Under the pieces are notes generated by a model that was not told the DNA's origin, did not search any database, and worked only from the letters and a program-made list of their open reading frames with translations. From contig OY755252.1 of assembly GCA_963576725.1 (NCBI GenBank), forward strand, positions 55,124,431 to 55,188,430: a stretch of 64,000 nucleotides of DNA, in the 5' to 3' direction. Numbering within the stretch: the stretch's first letter is position 1; every line of letters starts with the position of its first letter. This document shows positions 34,126 to 45,652 of this stretch, in pieces. The translations under genes were made by a program, and so were the position numbers. Origin of the DNA: Azorinus chamasolen (Eukaryota > Mollusca > Bivalvia > Cardiida > Solecurtidae).

Positions 34126-35100
34126 CAAGTCATAATTTCCTCTGAATCTTTCTTCGTTGTTATTTTGTTTGTCTATATATAGCGTTATTCCGAAAGATAA
34201 TGTGAAATGGTTACTTTTTCCAAACGGTGCCTTGTATGTCACACCGTCTACCATATTCTCTTCATTTGAGAAAATCAAATTTAACACAGAGTCTCTATCT
34301 CCCACTTTGTGCCGTGTCGGCTCTTTGACATGTTGAAACATAATTATCACGAACAATTTCTAAAAACAATTTGCTGGGGTGATTCTCACTGCAAGTGGTA
34401 GTTTCATAGTCCCAGTTTATATCTTTAAAGTTGAAGTCACCTACAACTATCCGATGTGTAAATGTCTGGTTATCGTGTCTGTGATATCCTAAAATTTTAG
34501 AAAGTTCTTCCATGTAGTTTCCTTCAATATTTGGACTCCTATAAATCCCTTGAATAAGTAACCAATCTGAATTCCTTAGTTTTATTGAAACACCTATGAC
34601 TTCGATGTTCTGGTATTGGTCTGTATTAATTTGTTGAGCGCACATGTCGTTCTTTGTGTAGATGACTACGCCTCTGCCTTTATAATTGTCTAAATCAGCT
34701 GTAAATATCTGGTAGCCATCTATTTGGAGTTCTTGTTTTTGAATTTCACGTTTTTCTCTATTTTTTGGCAAGGTTTCTGTAATAACCAATATGTCGGAAT
34801 CCTCGGTCTCTGATATTAATTTCAATTCATCTATTTTATTTGTCAGACAGTCTGCATTTGTGTACAGCACTTTTAATCTGTTATCTCTATCTATTACGTA
34901 TTCCTGTACTGATATGTTGCAATTTGATCTCCTATGGTAATGTCATTAAACTCTTCAGTGGTTTGCATGTTTGCTATTGTATCTGTATCATTTGTATTTT
35001 CAATTGTCGTGTCTATCGAAGTATTATTATTGTTGCTCCCCCTCTTTCTATTTGTGAGATATCTATACTTGTATTGTTGAGAAACCACCCCATGTCACCA
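34126..35100 (-). pseudogene. CR1-like LINE, ORF2 AP-endonuclease part
   Basis: Contains YTNADCLTNKIDELK, ILVITETLPKN, GRGVVIYTK, LIQGIYRSPN and VVGDFNFKDINWD, the ordered motifs of apurinic-type LINE endonucleases. A frameshift near 34320 separates the last part (KEPTRHKVGDRDSVLNLIFS). The likely ORF2 start is near 35090, also out of frame. Confidence 0.8.
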
Positions 35101-35178
35101 TCTAGAAGTGTATTATCTACATTATTAACAGTGCTGTTTACATTACTGGTGCTATTTTTACATAGATAAAATGCGTAA

Positions 35179-36182
35179 TTAAAAAAATAAAAATTGTTGT
35201 TTCATTAATGTATGGTTCTTTTCTTTGTCTGGCCTGTCTAGATTCATTTGTATTCTTGGATATGTTCGTTTGCCTTTCTGAATTGGTTTTATATTTATCT
35301 TTTTTTCTCTTAATCTGATTCTGTTAGCTTCTCGTTGTCTTGGCGTAAGATCTTTTGTGATTACTACTCTTTTCAATGTATGATCTATGACTTTTTGTTT
35401 TATGTGTTTGGCATTATCTAAAATTTCTCCTCTGGTTTTCTTGTTGTCCATTATTACTTTCAGTGGTCGGCAAACACCTTCCTTTAGAATTCCAATTCTA
35501 AAAGATAACTTTGTTTCCACACTGTCCACTCCTATTGCGTTGCATATATGGATAAATTTTGTATTGTCATCTTCCTTTTTCTTTTCCGAGTTTCTTTCGT
35601 TGGATTCTGGCATACATGTTGAAAATCATTAGATTAAACATCCTCTGTTTCTGTTCCTCTATTTCCTGTACTTCTGTTCTTACTTCTTTTCTGAGTTTGT
35701 CCATAAGTTGCTCTGTGACTTCCTTGACAACTTCTGTCTTCATCTGTGCCACTTCTTCTTTAACATTGGATTTTACTTGTAAGCTGATATTGTCAATCTT
35801 CTTTTATAATGTTCATTCTTGCCTCATTTTTCTGATCTAGCAATTGAAATGATGAAGTAATATTGGACATTGACGAGAAGTTGTATTTGCACGGTGTACA
35901 AGTCCATTTAAAATTGTTACCTGGATCTTCTTGGATCGCTTCGTGCATAGCTCTGGAGATGTTTGTACAACTGAAGCAGTATATCATGTCGCATACTTAA
36001 CAGGAGTAGGAATTTCCTGTGTCTGAAATATTTTGTTCACATTTTGGGCATAATTCACTACCAATTCTCTGACGTTTCTGCGGCATTTTTCTGTTAATTG
36101 GAGTTGACGCACTTGCGTAAAAGTCTAGTTGACTGGGACGTAGGTTGAATTCACTCATATCCTGAGCTTCAAAGTCTGCCAT
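35179..36182 (-). pseudogene. LINE ORF1: PHD-like finger, coiled coil, RRM-like domain
   Basis: Starts MADFEAQDMSEF (36182), then a zinc finger split by a frameshift (CPKCEQNISDTGNSYSC; CFSCTNISRAMHEA; WTCTPC). A charged coiled-coil stretch (VTEQLMDKLRKEVRTEVQE) and an RRM/CTD-like part (LSFRIGILKEGVCRPLKVIM; LTPRQREANRIRLREKK) follow. This layout fits RNA-binding ORF1 proteins of CR1-like LINEs. Confidence 0.7.
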
Positions 36183-36430
36183 TGTTACAACAGTTTCTTG
36201 TTCACTGTGGCAAGGACAATCCTTACAACACCAGTTCTTTTACTAGGCTACTACCCTTTTGCTATTAATTATGAAACACAGATTTGCAGTTATTGTCAAA
36301 TGACATTCAAAATTAATAAAGTTTATTTATTAGCACTCTGTCAAAAGTATTTTCAAAACTTTTTGTCTTAGCCAATATTTGCTGAGTGTAGTACCAGGAT
36401 GAACACCGTCTGTAAGAAGTCCGTGCGCTT

Positions 36431-38553
36431 TTTAGCTCACCAGAGCACTTTTGTGCTCAGGGTGAGCTTTTGTCATCACTTGATGTCCGTCGTGCGTCGT
36501 CCGTCAACAATTTGAACCTTTAAAAATCTTCTCCTCTGAATCTACAGGTTCTCAGCTTTCATCTTTGGTACATAGCATCATCTTTAGGTCCTCTACAAAA
36601 GTTATATAATTTTTGCCCCTGGGGTCAAAATTGGCCCCACCCCAGGGGTGCCTTGTTTTCTATTGAAATATATAGTAAAACTTTGAAAATCTTCTCCTCT
36701 GAATCTACAGGGTTCTCAGCATTCATATTTGGCACATAGCATCATGTTCAGATCCTCTACAAAAGTTATATAAATTATGGCCCTGGGGTCAAAATTGGCC
36801 CCGCCCCAGGGGTAGCCAGTTTTGAATAGAAACATAGTGAACACTTTGAAATTCTTCTCCTCTGAATCTACAGCGTTCTCATCTTTCATATTTGGCACAT
36901 AGCATCATGTTCAGGTCCTCTACAAAAGTTATATAAATTATGACCCTGGGGTCAAAATTGTCCCCGCCCCAGGGGTAGCCAGATTCCAATAGAAACCTAT
37001 AGTGAAAACTTTGAAAATCTTCTCCTCTGAATCTACAGCGTTCTCAGCTTTCATATTTGGCACATAGCATCATGTTCAGGTCCTCTACAAAACTTATATA
37101 AATTATGGCCCTGGGGTCAAAATTGGCCCCGCCCAAGGGGTAGCCAGATTTCAATAGAAACATATAGTGACAACTTTGAAAATCTTTTCTTCTGAATCTA
37201 CAGGGTTCTCAACTTTCATATTTGGCACATAGCATCATGTTCAGGTCCTCTACAAAACTTATATAAATTATGGCCCTGGGGTCAAAATTGGCCCCGCCCC
37301 AGGGGTAGCCAGTTTTGAATAGAAACATAGTGAAAACTTTGAAAATCTTCTCCTCTGAATCTACAGCGTTCTCAGCTTTCATATTTGGCACATAGCGTCA
37401 TGTTCAAGTCCTCTACAAAAGTTATATAAATTATGACCATGGGGTCAAAATTGGCCCCGCCCCAGGGGTAGTCAGATTCCAGTAGAAACCTATAGTGAAA
37501 ACTTTGAAAATATTCTCATCTGAATCTACAGCATTCTCAGCTTTCATATTTGGCACATAGCATCATGTTCAGGTCCTCTACAAAATTTATATAAATTATG
37601 GCCCTGGGGTCAAAATTGGCCCCGCCCAAGGGGTAGCCAGATTTCAATAGAAACATATAGTGACAACTTTGAAAATCTTTTCTTCTGAATCTACAGGGTT
37701 CTCAACTTTCATATTTGGCACATAGCATCATGTTCACGTCCTCTACAAAAGTTATATAAATTATGCCCCTGGGGTCAAAATTGGCCCCGCCCCAGGGGTG
37801 GTCAGTTTTCAATAGAAACATATAGTGAAACTTTGAAAATCTTCTCCTCTGAAACTGGAAGGTTCTCAGCTTTCATATTTGGCACATAGCATCATGTTCA
37901 GGTCCTCTACAAAAGTTATATACATTATGCCCCTGGGGTCAAACTGACCCCGCCCCAGGGGTGGCCAGTTTTCAATAGAAACATATAGTGACAACTTTGA
38001 AAATCTTCTCCTCTAAATCTACAGGGTTCTTAGCTTTCATATTTGGCACATAGGATCATATTCAGGTCTTCTACAAAAGTTATATAAATTATGCCCCAGG
38101 GGTCAAAATTGGCCCCGCCCCAGGGGAAGCCATGTCTCAATTGAAACATAGTGACAACTTTGAAAATCTTCTCCTCAGAAACAGGAAGGTTCTCAGCTTT
38201 CATGTTTGACACATAACATCATGTTCTGGTCCTCTACAAGAGTTATATAAATTATGTCCCTGGGGTCAAAATTGGCCCCGCCCCAGGGGTAGCCAGTTCG
38301 CAATAGAAACATATAGTGTCAAATTTGAAAATATTTTCCTCAGAAACTGGAAGGTTCTCAGCTTTCATATTTGGCATATAGCATCATGTTCAGGTCCTCT
38401 ACAAAAGTTGTATAAATTATGCCCCTTGGATCAAAATTGGCCCGCCCCAGGGGTGGCTAGTTTTCTATAGAAACATATAGTGAAAACTTTGAACATCTTC
38501 TCCTCTGATTGCCTGGTGAGCGATGTCAGGGCCATTCTGGCCCTCTTGTTTTA
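36431..38553. mobile_element. Pearl-like (helentron-associated) element with 165-bp tandem core
   Basis: Left end TTTTTAGCTCACCAGAGCAC with a GAGCAC/GTGCTC hairpin; right end GGTGAGCGATGTCAGGGCCA with an AGGGCC/GGCCCT hairpin and CTCTTGTTTT. The core is about 12-13 units of ~165 bp (CTTCTCCTCTGAATCTACAG at about 36688, 36853, 37018, and so on). The units include GGGGTCAAAATTGGCCCCGC, itself partly palindromic. The minus ORFs of 60 aa repeated in this region only reflect the array. Confidence 0.75.
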
Positions 38554-39052
38554 ATAAATTTGTGTGTTTTATTACTTTTATGCGATTTCTGCATATCAAT
38601 TCCAAAGCGCGGAGCCGAAAGTAGATTTGTACTATTGAAGATGCGTATTTCGCTATTGAGTCTAGTAATATTTTCTCTGAGTATTTCTTGGTTGTCCTTG
38701 AATGTGTCTGGCGATTGATGACCTTTATTTCTGTTCCAGATTTCTATCAAATAGTATGGAATCTCCAGTACCAAAAGATGGACAGTGTCTCCGTATTTTC
38801 GTTTAATATGGCTGTTAAGTTTACTGTATTCTTCAATGATTGGGGCGATACTTTATTTCGTTTCAGGGTTTATGTCTATAAAATTTCAAGATTTCTTTGT
38901 AAAATCGCAAGTCCCGAACCAAAGCGCGATTGTAATAATGCTATATCGCCTCACCCATGAGTCCAGATTGTTGTACACGAAGACTGCACCTTGCTTTGAA
39001 GTGGCGTAGTTACAACATTCCTTAGTCTATGACCTTTGCTGAAATTAGTAGA

Positions 39053-39383
39053 ATGGAAAAGTAGTAAAGTCAAGCAGGCAAAGCCACATGCAAGACGCAA
39101 CCACCACCAAAACACCGATAGACAGCATGACACACACACACAACCACACACCCAAACGCACACACACACACACACACACGAAATGAACAAAGAAAACACC
39201 AAAAGACATACAAGAACCAGGGACAAACGTTCCACAACATGAACAAACCACAAGCACAAAGACGCAAGGCAAACAAAAGGAAGGGTGACAAAGAGAGTAT
39301 CGCCTTGGCACGGTCAGCAGCAAAAACACCACTGGGGGTTTAAACCGGTTTACGGACGTCCTAACCTCACACTTCTCTCAAAG
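39053..39383 (-). mobile_element. Naiad subfamily B 3' fragment
   Basis: 3' end CTACTTTTCCATT at 39053, (CA)n at about 39130-39180, 5' truncation at CTTTGAGAGAAG (39383), downstream of where the SECIS would be. Inserted in the SGNH-like ORF. Confidence 0.75.
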
Positions 39384-39479
39384 AAGTTTCCTTTTCGCAG
39401 TCTGATTTATTTCAGGTTCCGGGTTTTTCTCCAAGTACTTATTTAATTTACCGATGCTCATCTGTTACAGTTTTGAAAT

Positions 39480-40690
39480 TTTAAGTCTATGAATCTGTGG
39501 CAGGGGCAATCCCTACATCAACAGAATCGATAGAAATATTACGGTATTAGTTTATGCTTGAGGTGCTTTTAAGAAAATAACTCATGAAAGCAATGGTCCA
39601 ACTATTTCACAGTAACAGAATCAATTTGAATTCCTACAGTCTATCTATCTGTGGCAAGGGCAATCCCTACGGCAACAGAATTGATAGAATTATCACGGTA
39701 TATGTCTACGCCCGAGGTATTATGAGAAATAACTTGGTAAAAGCAGAGATTCATTTGTATGTCGCAGCAACGGAATCAATTTGAATTACTACAGTCTAAT
39801 TAATCAGTGGCTGAAGCAATCCCTACAGCAACAGAATCAATTTATTAGAAGTATCACTATAAGAATCTATAGAAGTATGTCACTTTACGTTTATTATCGC
39901 GGTATATAGTGGTGTGATTACGTGTATTGTGATGAAAAATGCCATCTGCTATCCAATATCAATTCTGAAGGGTGGTGATCCCCCGAAAGCAAAAAAAGCA
40001 ACACAAAAAGAGAAAATTGCAGACTCGGTTTTATTGAGTCTGTTCATGAGCAGTAATTGAAAGTGCAACACTGCTCATGCCCCCTAGCACCGGCTTAAGC
40101 GATATTCAATTTTCAGAACAAGAAGTACTGAAATTCATGATCTCAAAGGATCAGAAGGTATAACAACACTGAGAATGAAGTACGGGGCGACGTTTTACGG
40201 CCGCCACACAAGCACTTAACACCTGCTGTTGTGAAGATTATAAATTCTGAAGGGTGGTGATCCCCCGAAAGCAAAAATTGCAACACAAAAAGAGAAAATT
40301 GCAGACTCGGATTTATTGAGTCTGTTAATGAGCAGTAATTGAAAGTGCAACACTGATCACGCCTCTAGCATCGGCTTAAGCGGTATTCAATTTTCAGAAC
40401 AAGAAGTACTGAAATTCATGATCTCAAAGGATCAGAAGGTATAACAACACTGAGAATGAAGTACGGGGCGGGGGCAATCCCTGCGGCAACAGAATCTATA
40501 GAAATATATCACATTAAGACTGTTGTTTCGGTTTGTTTTGGTGCATTACGTGTAACGCGAAGAAGAATGTCTTTTTGCGAAGAAAAATGTTTATCTTTGA
40601 GTCAATTTCGGGTCTATTTTGTCTGTGGCAACAGAATCTATAAAATATCACATTACAAAATTTTAATCCAATTTACAAAATGATAAAACC
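39480..40690. repeat. Complex repeat: GGCAACAGAATC units and a direct duplication
   Basis: GGCAATCCCTACGGCAACAG-like blocks recur near 39515, 39660, 39810, 40475 and 40625. A ~228-bp segment at 39961-40189 is directly repeated at 40243-40470 (starts AATTCTGAAGGGTGGTGATC, ends GAAGTACGGGGCG). No gene is seen in 39480-41680. Confidence 0.8.
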
Positions 40691-41689
40691 GTAGAACACT
40701 GCGGTATATTATGGCTTGATGTGAAGAAAAAATGCCTACTATGAGTCAAGAGTGAAATCACTTGATATCACAATATTTTCAGTACAGCATGGTATACGGG
40801 AACTCTCCACGCTATGACCCGATAGAATTTCAATACCTAAAGCTAATTCTCTCTTACCCCGTAAAAAAGTTCAATTAATATAAAAAAGAAAAAAAGAAGA
40901 AATGATTTACCGCCCCGTATATTTACTGTCATGTATTATCCGGTAGAGAGCTTGAATATTGCCAAGGAATCTACCCGGCATGAGTTTTGCACCCGACACC
41001 ACTGTGAAGGGAATTTCCAAACATGTTTCGAAACAAAATTCCTAATATAATAATAATAAAAAAATTCCTCCAGCAATATTGCAAAATGTAATGTTACAAC
41101 AAATTTTTAAACCCTTAATGCTCTGTGGAGAGGCAAAGTCTTCCAGAAATTCTAATTTAATCGCCACCCGTCCTGCACACGATACCACTGTGAAAGAGAT
41201 TTCCTAGCTCTTTCTAAAAAACTTGTCCTAAGTCATGGAATGTAAAATTCCGTATCAAATGTACTGACTATATTATAAACCAAATGTCTCTAAACCAATA
41301 GGATATTAAATTTATGATAGATGCCACCCAGAACACTGGATATTTCAAGATGCAAATCAATTTCACTTAGCTCTCATCTTTTTCATGTCTTGCCATCCCA
41401 AACCAGAACCGGAAGTCCTTGCTTTAAGCAGCCACCTGCCTTTAACACAAAATACTTGATGTGATTTAGTGGCCGTTATAGAGATGTTTTACTGTATATA
41501 CTTCTTTTCAGCATATAAGCAAATTATTTATGTAATGTTTAGTCATTTTAAAAACATGCTTCAAGTAGTGGATATCACTTTAAATTTTGGGTTTAATTTG
41601 TTATTTTCTTTAAATAAAATGATATGAGTTTGAAAGTAAGGAATAAAAATGTAATTATTTGTATTTTCCATTATTTTAGATTTGACTGC

Positions 41690-41950
41690 CAACGACGTTA
41701 ACTGGCTGCCCATCTGATGTTTCCTGGCTGACCAACGGCTTTTCTTGGTTGACTAACTGATGTTTCTTTTCTGATCAACTGCTGTTTTCTGGCTCGCCAG
41801 CTGCTATATTCGGCTGACCATCCGCTTGGTTTTGGCAGACCAACTGTTGTTTATTCCTGACAAACCAGTTTCTTAGCTGACAAACCGCCAACAGTTGTAT
41901 TTGGCTACCCAAAGCGTTGTTTCTTGGCTGACCAATCGCTGTTCCATTTC
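41690..41950. repeat. Minisatellite, ~27-bp unit
   Basis: About nine degenerate copies of a TTTCTTGGCTGACCAACTG-like unit. Confidence 0.75.
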
Positions 41951-42320
41951 AATCACTGTTTTTAAAACTGTCATACAACCTGAGTATTTTTGGAAGGAAA
42001 TCTTGAAACTACATGTATATGCATATATATGTGCGACAAAAGGATATCACAAGTCAACGCATGTTGACGCCCTTTACATGTACAACTTAAACATGCTGAA
42101 TAATTAAACTGTCTCCTCCCTTTGTGAACATTAATTAAACAAAACATGTTTCAAATATTGTCAGTGAAGACAACGAATCTTATGACAAACAGTGCAGACC
42201 CTGACCAAAGGACTGCCAAACAAGCCATTTGATATGGGTCTACCTATTTTTGCAAAGGTTTCATATTATTCGGTTTACCATCGTTTAAGGATTTTAAGCG
42301 TGTCACGTTACGTTATTTGC

Positions 42321-42460
42321 TTACTTGTGTCATGTTACGATGTATTTGGATAAACATAAAGAGTGGATCGTGTAGCAGTATGTGTGTGAAGGATTACATA
42401 CATGTTACAATGTTTACTTACTTGTGTCATGGTACGATGTATTTGGATAAACATAAAGAT
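42321..42460. repeat. Short direct duplication upstream of the LRAT gene
   Basis: CTTGTGTCATG, TACGATGTATTTGGATAAAC and ATAAAGA occur twice, ~97 bp apart. No promoter element was convincing in 41951-42823. Confidence 0.6.
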
Positions 42461-42823
42461 CGAATGATTACACACATGATGTACATGTAAATTGTACAAC
42501 GACTGCACCATTGAGAGTGTTTGACAGATTAACTCAAACGTGTCGACTTACACGTGTCGAGTTAAACAAGACTAAAAGGAAAAGCGATACAAAGGCAGTG
42601 CGTGCGAAGTGAGATTTTCCAGAAATGGCGCATTGCTTTATATATTACACCATGGTTAAAACAGTTATCACTTTTACAACAAGAGTTAACGTTTTGTGAC
42701 TGTTTGGGGAGAGGGAATTACTTCATTGTGCATGAAATGCCATAAAGATGGTCTTGCGAATGGCTTGTTCTAAACAAAATGGCGTAAAGACGACTTGCAT
42801 TTTTGTCAAAAGAGGAAAGGTTA

Positions 42824-45652
42824 ATGAATCAAAACATATTTTCTAAAATGACTGAACAAAACCGTTACACAGAGACAATGAGTGGAAATGAGATCTCGAA
42901 TTTGTCAAATATGGCTCATCGCTGTATATACTGTACCACCACCGAGAAGTTACAAACGTTCGATGGACTTGAACCGGGTGATCATATCCGTTTAGCCAAT
43001 AACGCCTTTAAAAAATTCTTCAATATTTTCGATTTCGAACGTCTGAAGTCCTTGCTCGATCCTCATATGTCCTTGTTCTATCATCATGCCATAGTTACAG
43101 ATATTGAGAAACTGAGCTCAATGTCAGCTATTCTCCACATTGTCTCCTTCCGAGGTTCTTCCTTTGATGCAAGAGTGGTCATTCGGGAACACATTGTAAA
43201 CGTCAATCTGACATACGACGAGATCAATGTCATAAGGTATGGTACCGGAGCATCTCCGAGAAATGAAATCATCGAACGAGCAAGGGGGTTTTTGAATGAA
43301 AGTGGGGATGTAAGATATAACTTAGTATCTAATAACAGTGAGCACTTTGCTCACTTTTGCTGTACGGGTGTTAAAAGAAGTAACCAAATTCAAGAGGTGA
43401 AACATTCTATTCAAGATATGATGAAAGGTCCACTTCAAAGAATCATCCGTCTAGTGATGAGATTTGCAAGGGTGACGATTGATGATATCGTAAGAGTCCC
43501 GGTCAAGAAAATCTTTCTTGGTCAATACCAAATATCTGCAATCGTGGTCATAGTATACTTGGCACTCTGTATATACAGACAGCGTGAACTAACTAAGGAC
43601 CTAAAGAGCCACAAAATTTGCCGCCAGTGTTTCATGGAGAGGACAAAGGACATGTGGCTTCGATTTGGGATTTGTTTTGCATCACAAGCCGGTGTGGCAA
43701 CCATACTTGCTCTCGTAATTAGCACGGGTTTGTGTGGCGGAGTAGTTCTCGGTGTGACTGCGTTGCTGTTTATTATGTCAGTCGCTATTATGTTGGTTAT
43801 TCCTGCACTACGGAAAAGGTTGATGTCGCCATTTAGTGGCAGGCGCGTCCGGATTGAAATATTAACGCAAGAATTACGAGGAAATGTGATCTCTTTTAAG
43901 AAGTTTGGTCAGATGCATGATGGTATTGTAACCAAGATTGAAATCTACCCAGACACTGATGAGACAAAAGGAAAAGTGTCCGTGATCCATTATTCTTCGG
44001 CAACACAGTTCGGTCAACGGATGATTGTGGAGGAGGACATTGATGTTGATCTAACTGAAGCCATATATAAAAAGCACGACTATGTTGGCTACAGGGTCTA
44101 CCCTCCCGATATCGTTATTCAGCGGGCCAGGCAAAGAATCGGTGAGACTAAATATGGAATTTTCTCAAACAGGTCCTGTCATTTTTGTCACTGGGCTATG
44201 GTTAAGGAGGATGTTATTGATTATAAAAATTCCTATGCTATTGGTAGACGAAACGTCATACATTCTATTAATCCTAGGCAAAGTGTTTCCTCTTATCTAC
44301 AACTCCATATAGACCATAGTCAGAAACGAGTATTGTCTACTTCAACAATTACAGAACGCGAGGCTTGGATCAGAGACGAGGTGAAGGGAGGAGCGGTTGT
44401 TAGACTCCGTATAAATGGTCAACTACACTACGGAATCACAACGGAAGTTACCTACGATATTAATTGTCCTTCCATGTTGATAGCATATGTGATATATAGG
44501 GGACGAAGGAAGATGCTAACTGAAGATATAGTCGAAGTAGACCTGAGACGTGAACATGTGTGGATCTACACCTACCCACTCTCACATCGATACAGTCCTG
44601 AAGAAATAGTCGCAAGAGCAAAGCAGAAGGTTGCTAAACAAGGCATAGGACTACGTGACAGGTCTTACAAAGTTATGACAAATATAAGCAAGAAAGTAAG
44701 GGATACACCGATTGAAGCTTTCACAGAATTGAGTCCTGGTGACATCATTATTTTCTACTGCTTGTCAAAAAGACACGCCGCAGTAGTTTCAGACATAACT
44801 GAGATCAATTCTGATTCCAAGGAGGCCAATGTCAGCATTATCCATTATTCTTCCAATGGATTGTTGCGTGCTAATACTGTGAAAGAAGAAACAGTAATAA
44901 TGAACTTACGGTCAATGGAGGTTTTGGCCAGGAGTTATGAGGGCTTCGTCACTTACCCAAACAAACAAGTAGTCGAAAGAGCGCGACTGTGTCTTGGAGA
45001 GCAGAAATATTCACGGTTTGGCAACACCTCCTGGAATCTTGTACACTGGTCGAAAGTGGTGAACAAACCGTCAATAGTTACACCGTTGGGTGATTATGTT
45101 GATGATAATCAGAACACATGTGTAAACACAGAAGATGTGAAAATTGGATTTGTAAGCGCAGGTAATATGAAAACGGGCAATAGTTTGACTGAAAACCTGG
45201 GAAATGCAGACATGGACAAAACAAAAAAGCAAATAGAATTCACAGACTATCTTCTGTTACCTGAAACAGGTGAAATATTTGGTTACTTTCGAAGACAACT
45301 GATACGACGATGGAGAGATTTCAAACCGGGAACAATCGTGGAGTTTAAGCAATCCGTTCGCAAGAGACTGGCAATATTGTCTGACTCTGATGAGGAAGCA
45401 GGTACTATAACTACGATATACTACAAAAATAGAGGCATGCATGACGTAATAGTAGAAGAGACAATGCAACTGAATTTGAAACGTGACCATATTTGGATGT
45501 ACGTTTCTGATCCTACAAAGGTAAACAAACCAGACATAATCCTTGAAAATGCCCGCAGGTATTGCTCACAAAAGAAATTTGCTCTTAGATCCGGAAGTTG
45601 GGACTTTTGTAAGAAATGTGTGTTAAAAAACGAATATTTGCATGATGGATGA
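42824..45652 (+). CDS. Membrane protein with five tandem LRAT-like domains
   Basis: Uninterrupted 942-codon ORF. The first ATG is 42824 (upstream stop at 42785-42787); ATG 42848 has a better context (A at -3). Numbered from 42824: domain 1 (~45-185) has His87 in HHAIV, His105 and NSEHFAHFC (Ser172). Three hydrophobic segments follow (~237-251, 282-303, 304-328). Domain 2 (~340-460) has His365, His389 and RSCHFCHW (Ser451). Domain 3 (~520-620) has His535 and Ser614. Domain 4 (~635-745) has His651, His674 and TSWNLVHW (Ser736). Domain 5 (~830-935) has Arg848 in place of His, and Ser925. LRAT/HRASLS enzymes use His, His and the Cys of NCEHF; here that Cys is Ser every time. This suggests a binding or altered-nucleophile role. 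Introns upstream cannot be excluded. Confidence 0.8.
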   Translation: MNQNIFSKMTEQNRYTETMSGNEISNLSNMAHRCIYCTTTEKLQTFDGLEPGDHIRLANNAFKKFFNIFDFERLKSLLDPHMSLFYHHAIVTDIEKLSSMSAILHIVSFRGSSFDARVVIREHIVNVNLTYDEINVIRYGTGASPRNEIIERARGFLNESGDVRYNLVSNNSEHFAHFCCTGVKRSNQIQEVKHSIQDMMKGPLQRIIRLVMRFARVTIDDIVRVPVKKIFLGQYQISAIVVIVYLALCIYRQRELTKDLKSHKICRQCFMERTKDMWLRFGICFASQAGVATILALVISTGLCGGVVLGVTALLFIMSVAIMLVIPALRKRLMSPFSGRRVRIEILTQELRGNVISFKKFGQMHDGIVTKIEIYPDTDETKGKVSVIHYSSATQFGQRMIVEEDIDVDLTEAIYKKHDYVGYRVYPPDIVIQRARQRIGETKYGIFSNRSCHFCHWAMVKEDVIDYKNSYAIGRRNVIHSINPRQSVSSYLQLHIDHSQKRVLSTSTITEREAWIRDEVKGGAVVRLRINGQLHYGITTEVTYDINCPSMLIAYVIYRGRRKMLTEDIVEVDLRREHVWIYTYPLSHRYSPEEIVARAKQKVAKQGIGLRDRSYKVMTNISKKVRDTPIEAFTELSPGDIIIFYCLSKRHAAVVSDITEINSDSKEANVSIIHYSSNGLLRANTVKEETVIMNLRSMEVLARSYEGFVTYPNKQVVERARLCLGEQKYSRFGNTSWNLVHWSKVVNKPSIVTPLGDYVDDNQNTCVNTEDVKIGFVSAGNMKTGNSLTENLGNADMDKTKKQIEFTDYLLLPETGEIFGYFRRQLIRRWRDFKPGTIVEFKQSVRKRLAILSDSDEEAGTITTIYYKNRGMHDVIVEETMQLNLKRDHIWMYVSDPTKVNKPDIILENARRYCSQKKFALRSGSWDFCKKCVLKNEYLHDG

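Larger units (their letters stand above)
36330..39461 (-). pseudogene. SGNH-hydrolase-like retroelement ORF split by two insertions
   Basis: Starts at ATG 39461 (MSIGKLNKYLEKNPEPE), is interrupted by a Naiad fragment (39053-39383), continues with GAVFVYNNLDSWVRRYS, ALWFGTCDFTKK and LVLEIPYYLIEIWNRNKGH, is interrupted again by the pearl-like element (36431-38553) and ends with TDGVHPGTTLSKYWLR and a stop at 36330-36332, followed by AATAAA. GTCD and DGVHP sit where SGNH hydrolases have blocks III and V. An in-frame stop lies near 38890. Whether it belongs to the LINE just downstream or to another retroelement is unclear. Confidence 0.5.
31287..41494. mobile_element. Interval bounded by pogo/Tigger-like inverted ends (10.2 kb)
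   Basis: CAGTAAAACTTCTCTATAAC at 31287 and its inverse (one mismatch) ending at 41494 are flanked by TA on both sides. The inversion extends through GGCCACTAAAT and, further in, GCAGGTGGCTGCTTAAAGCA, about 80 bp in all. Inside lie a LINE, an SGNH-like retroelement ORF, a pearl-like element and Naiad fragments. It could be one MITE grown by nested insertions, or two independent copies in opposite orientation. Confidence 0.5.

Noticed and set aside
36431..38553. CRISPR-like regular array
   Set aside because: Units are whole 165-bp tandem repeats without unique spacers, in animal DNA, and match a pearl-like element.
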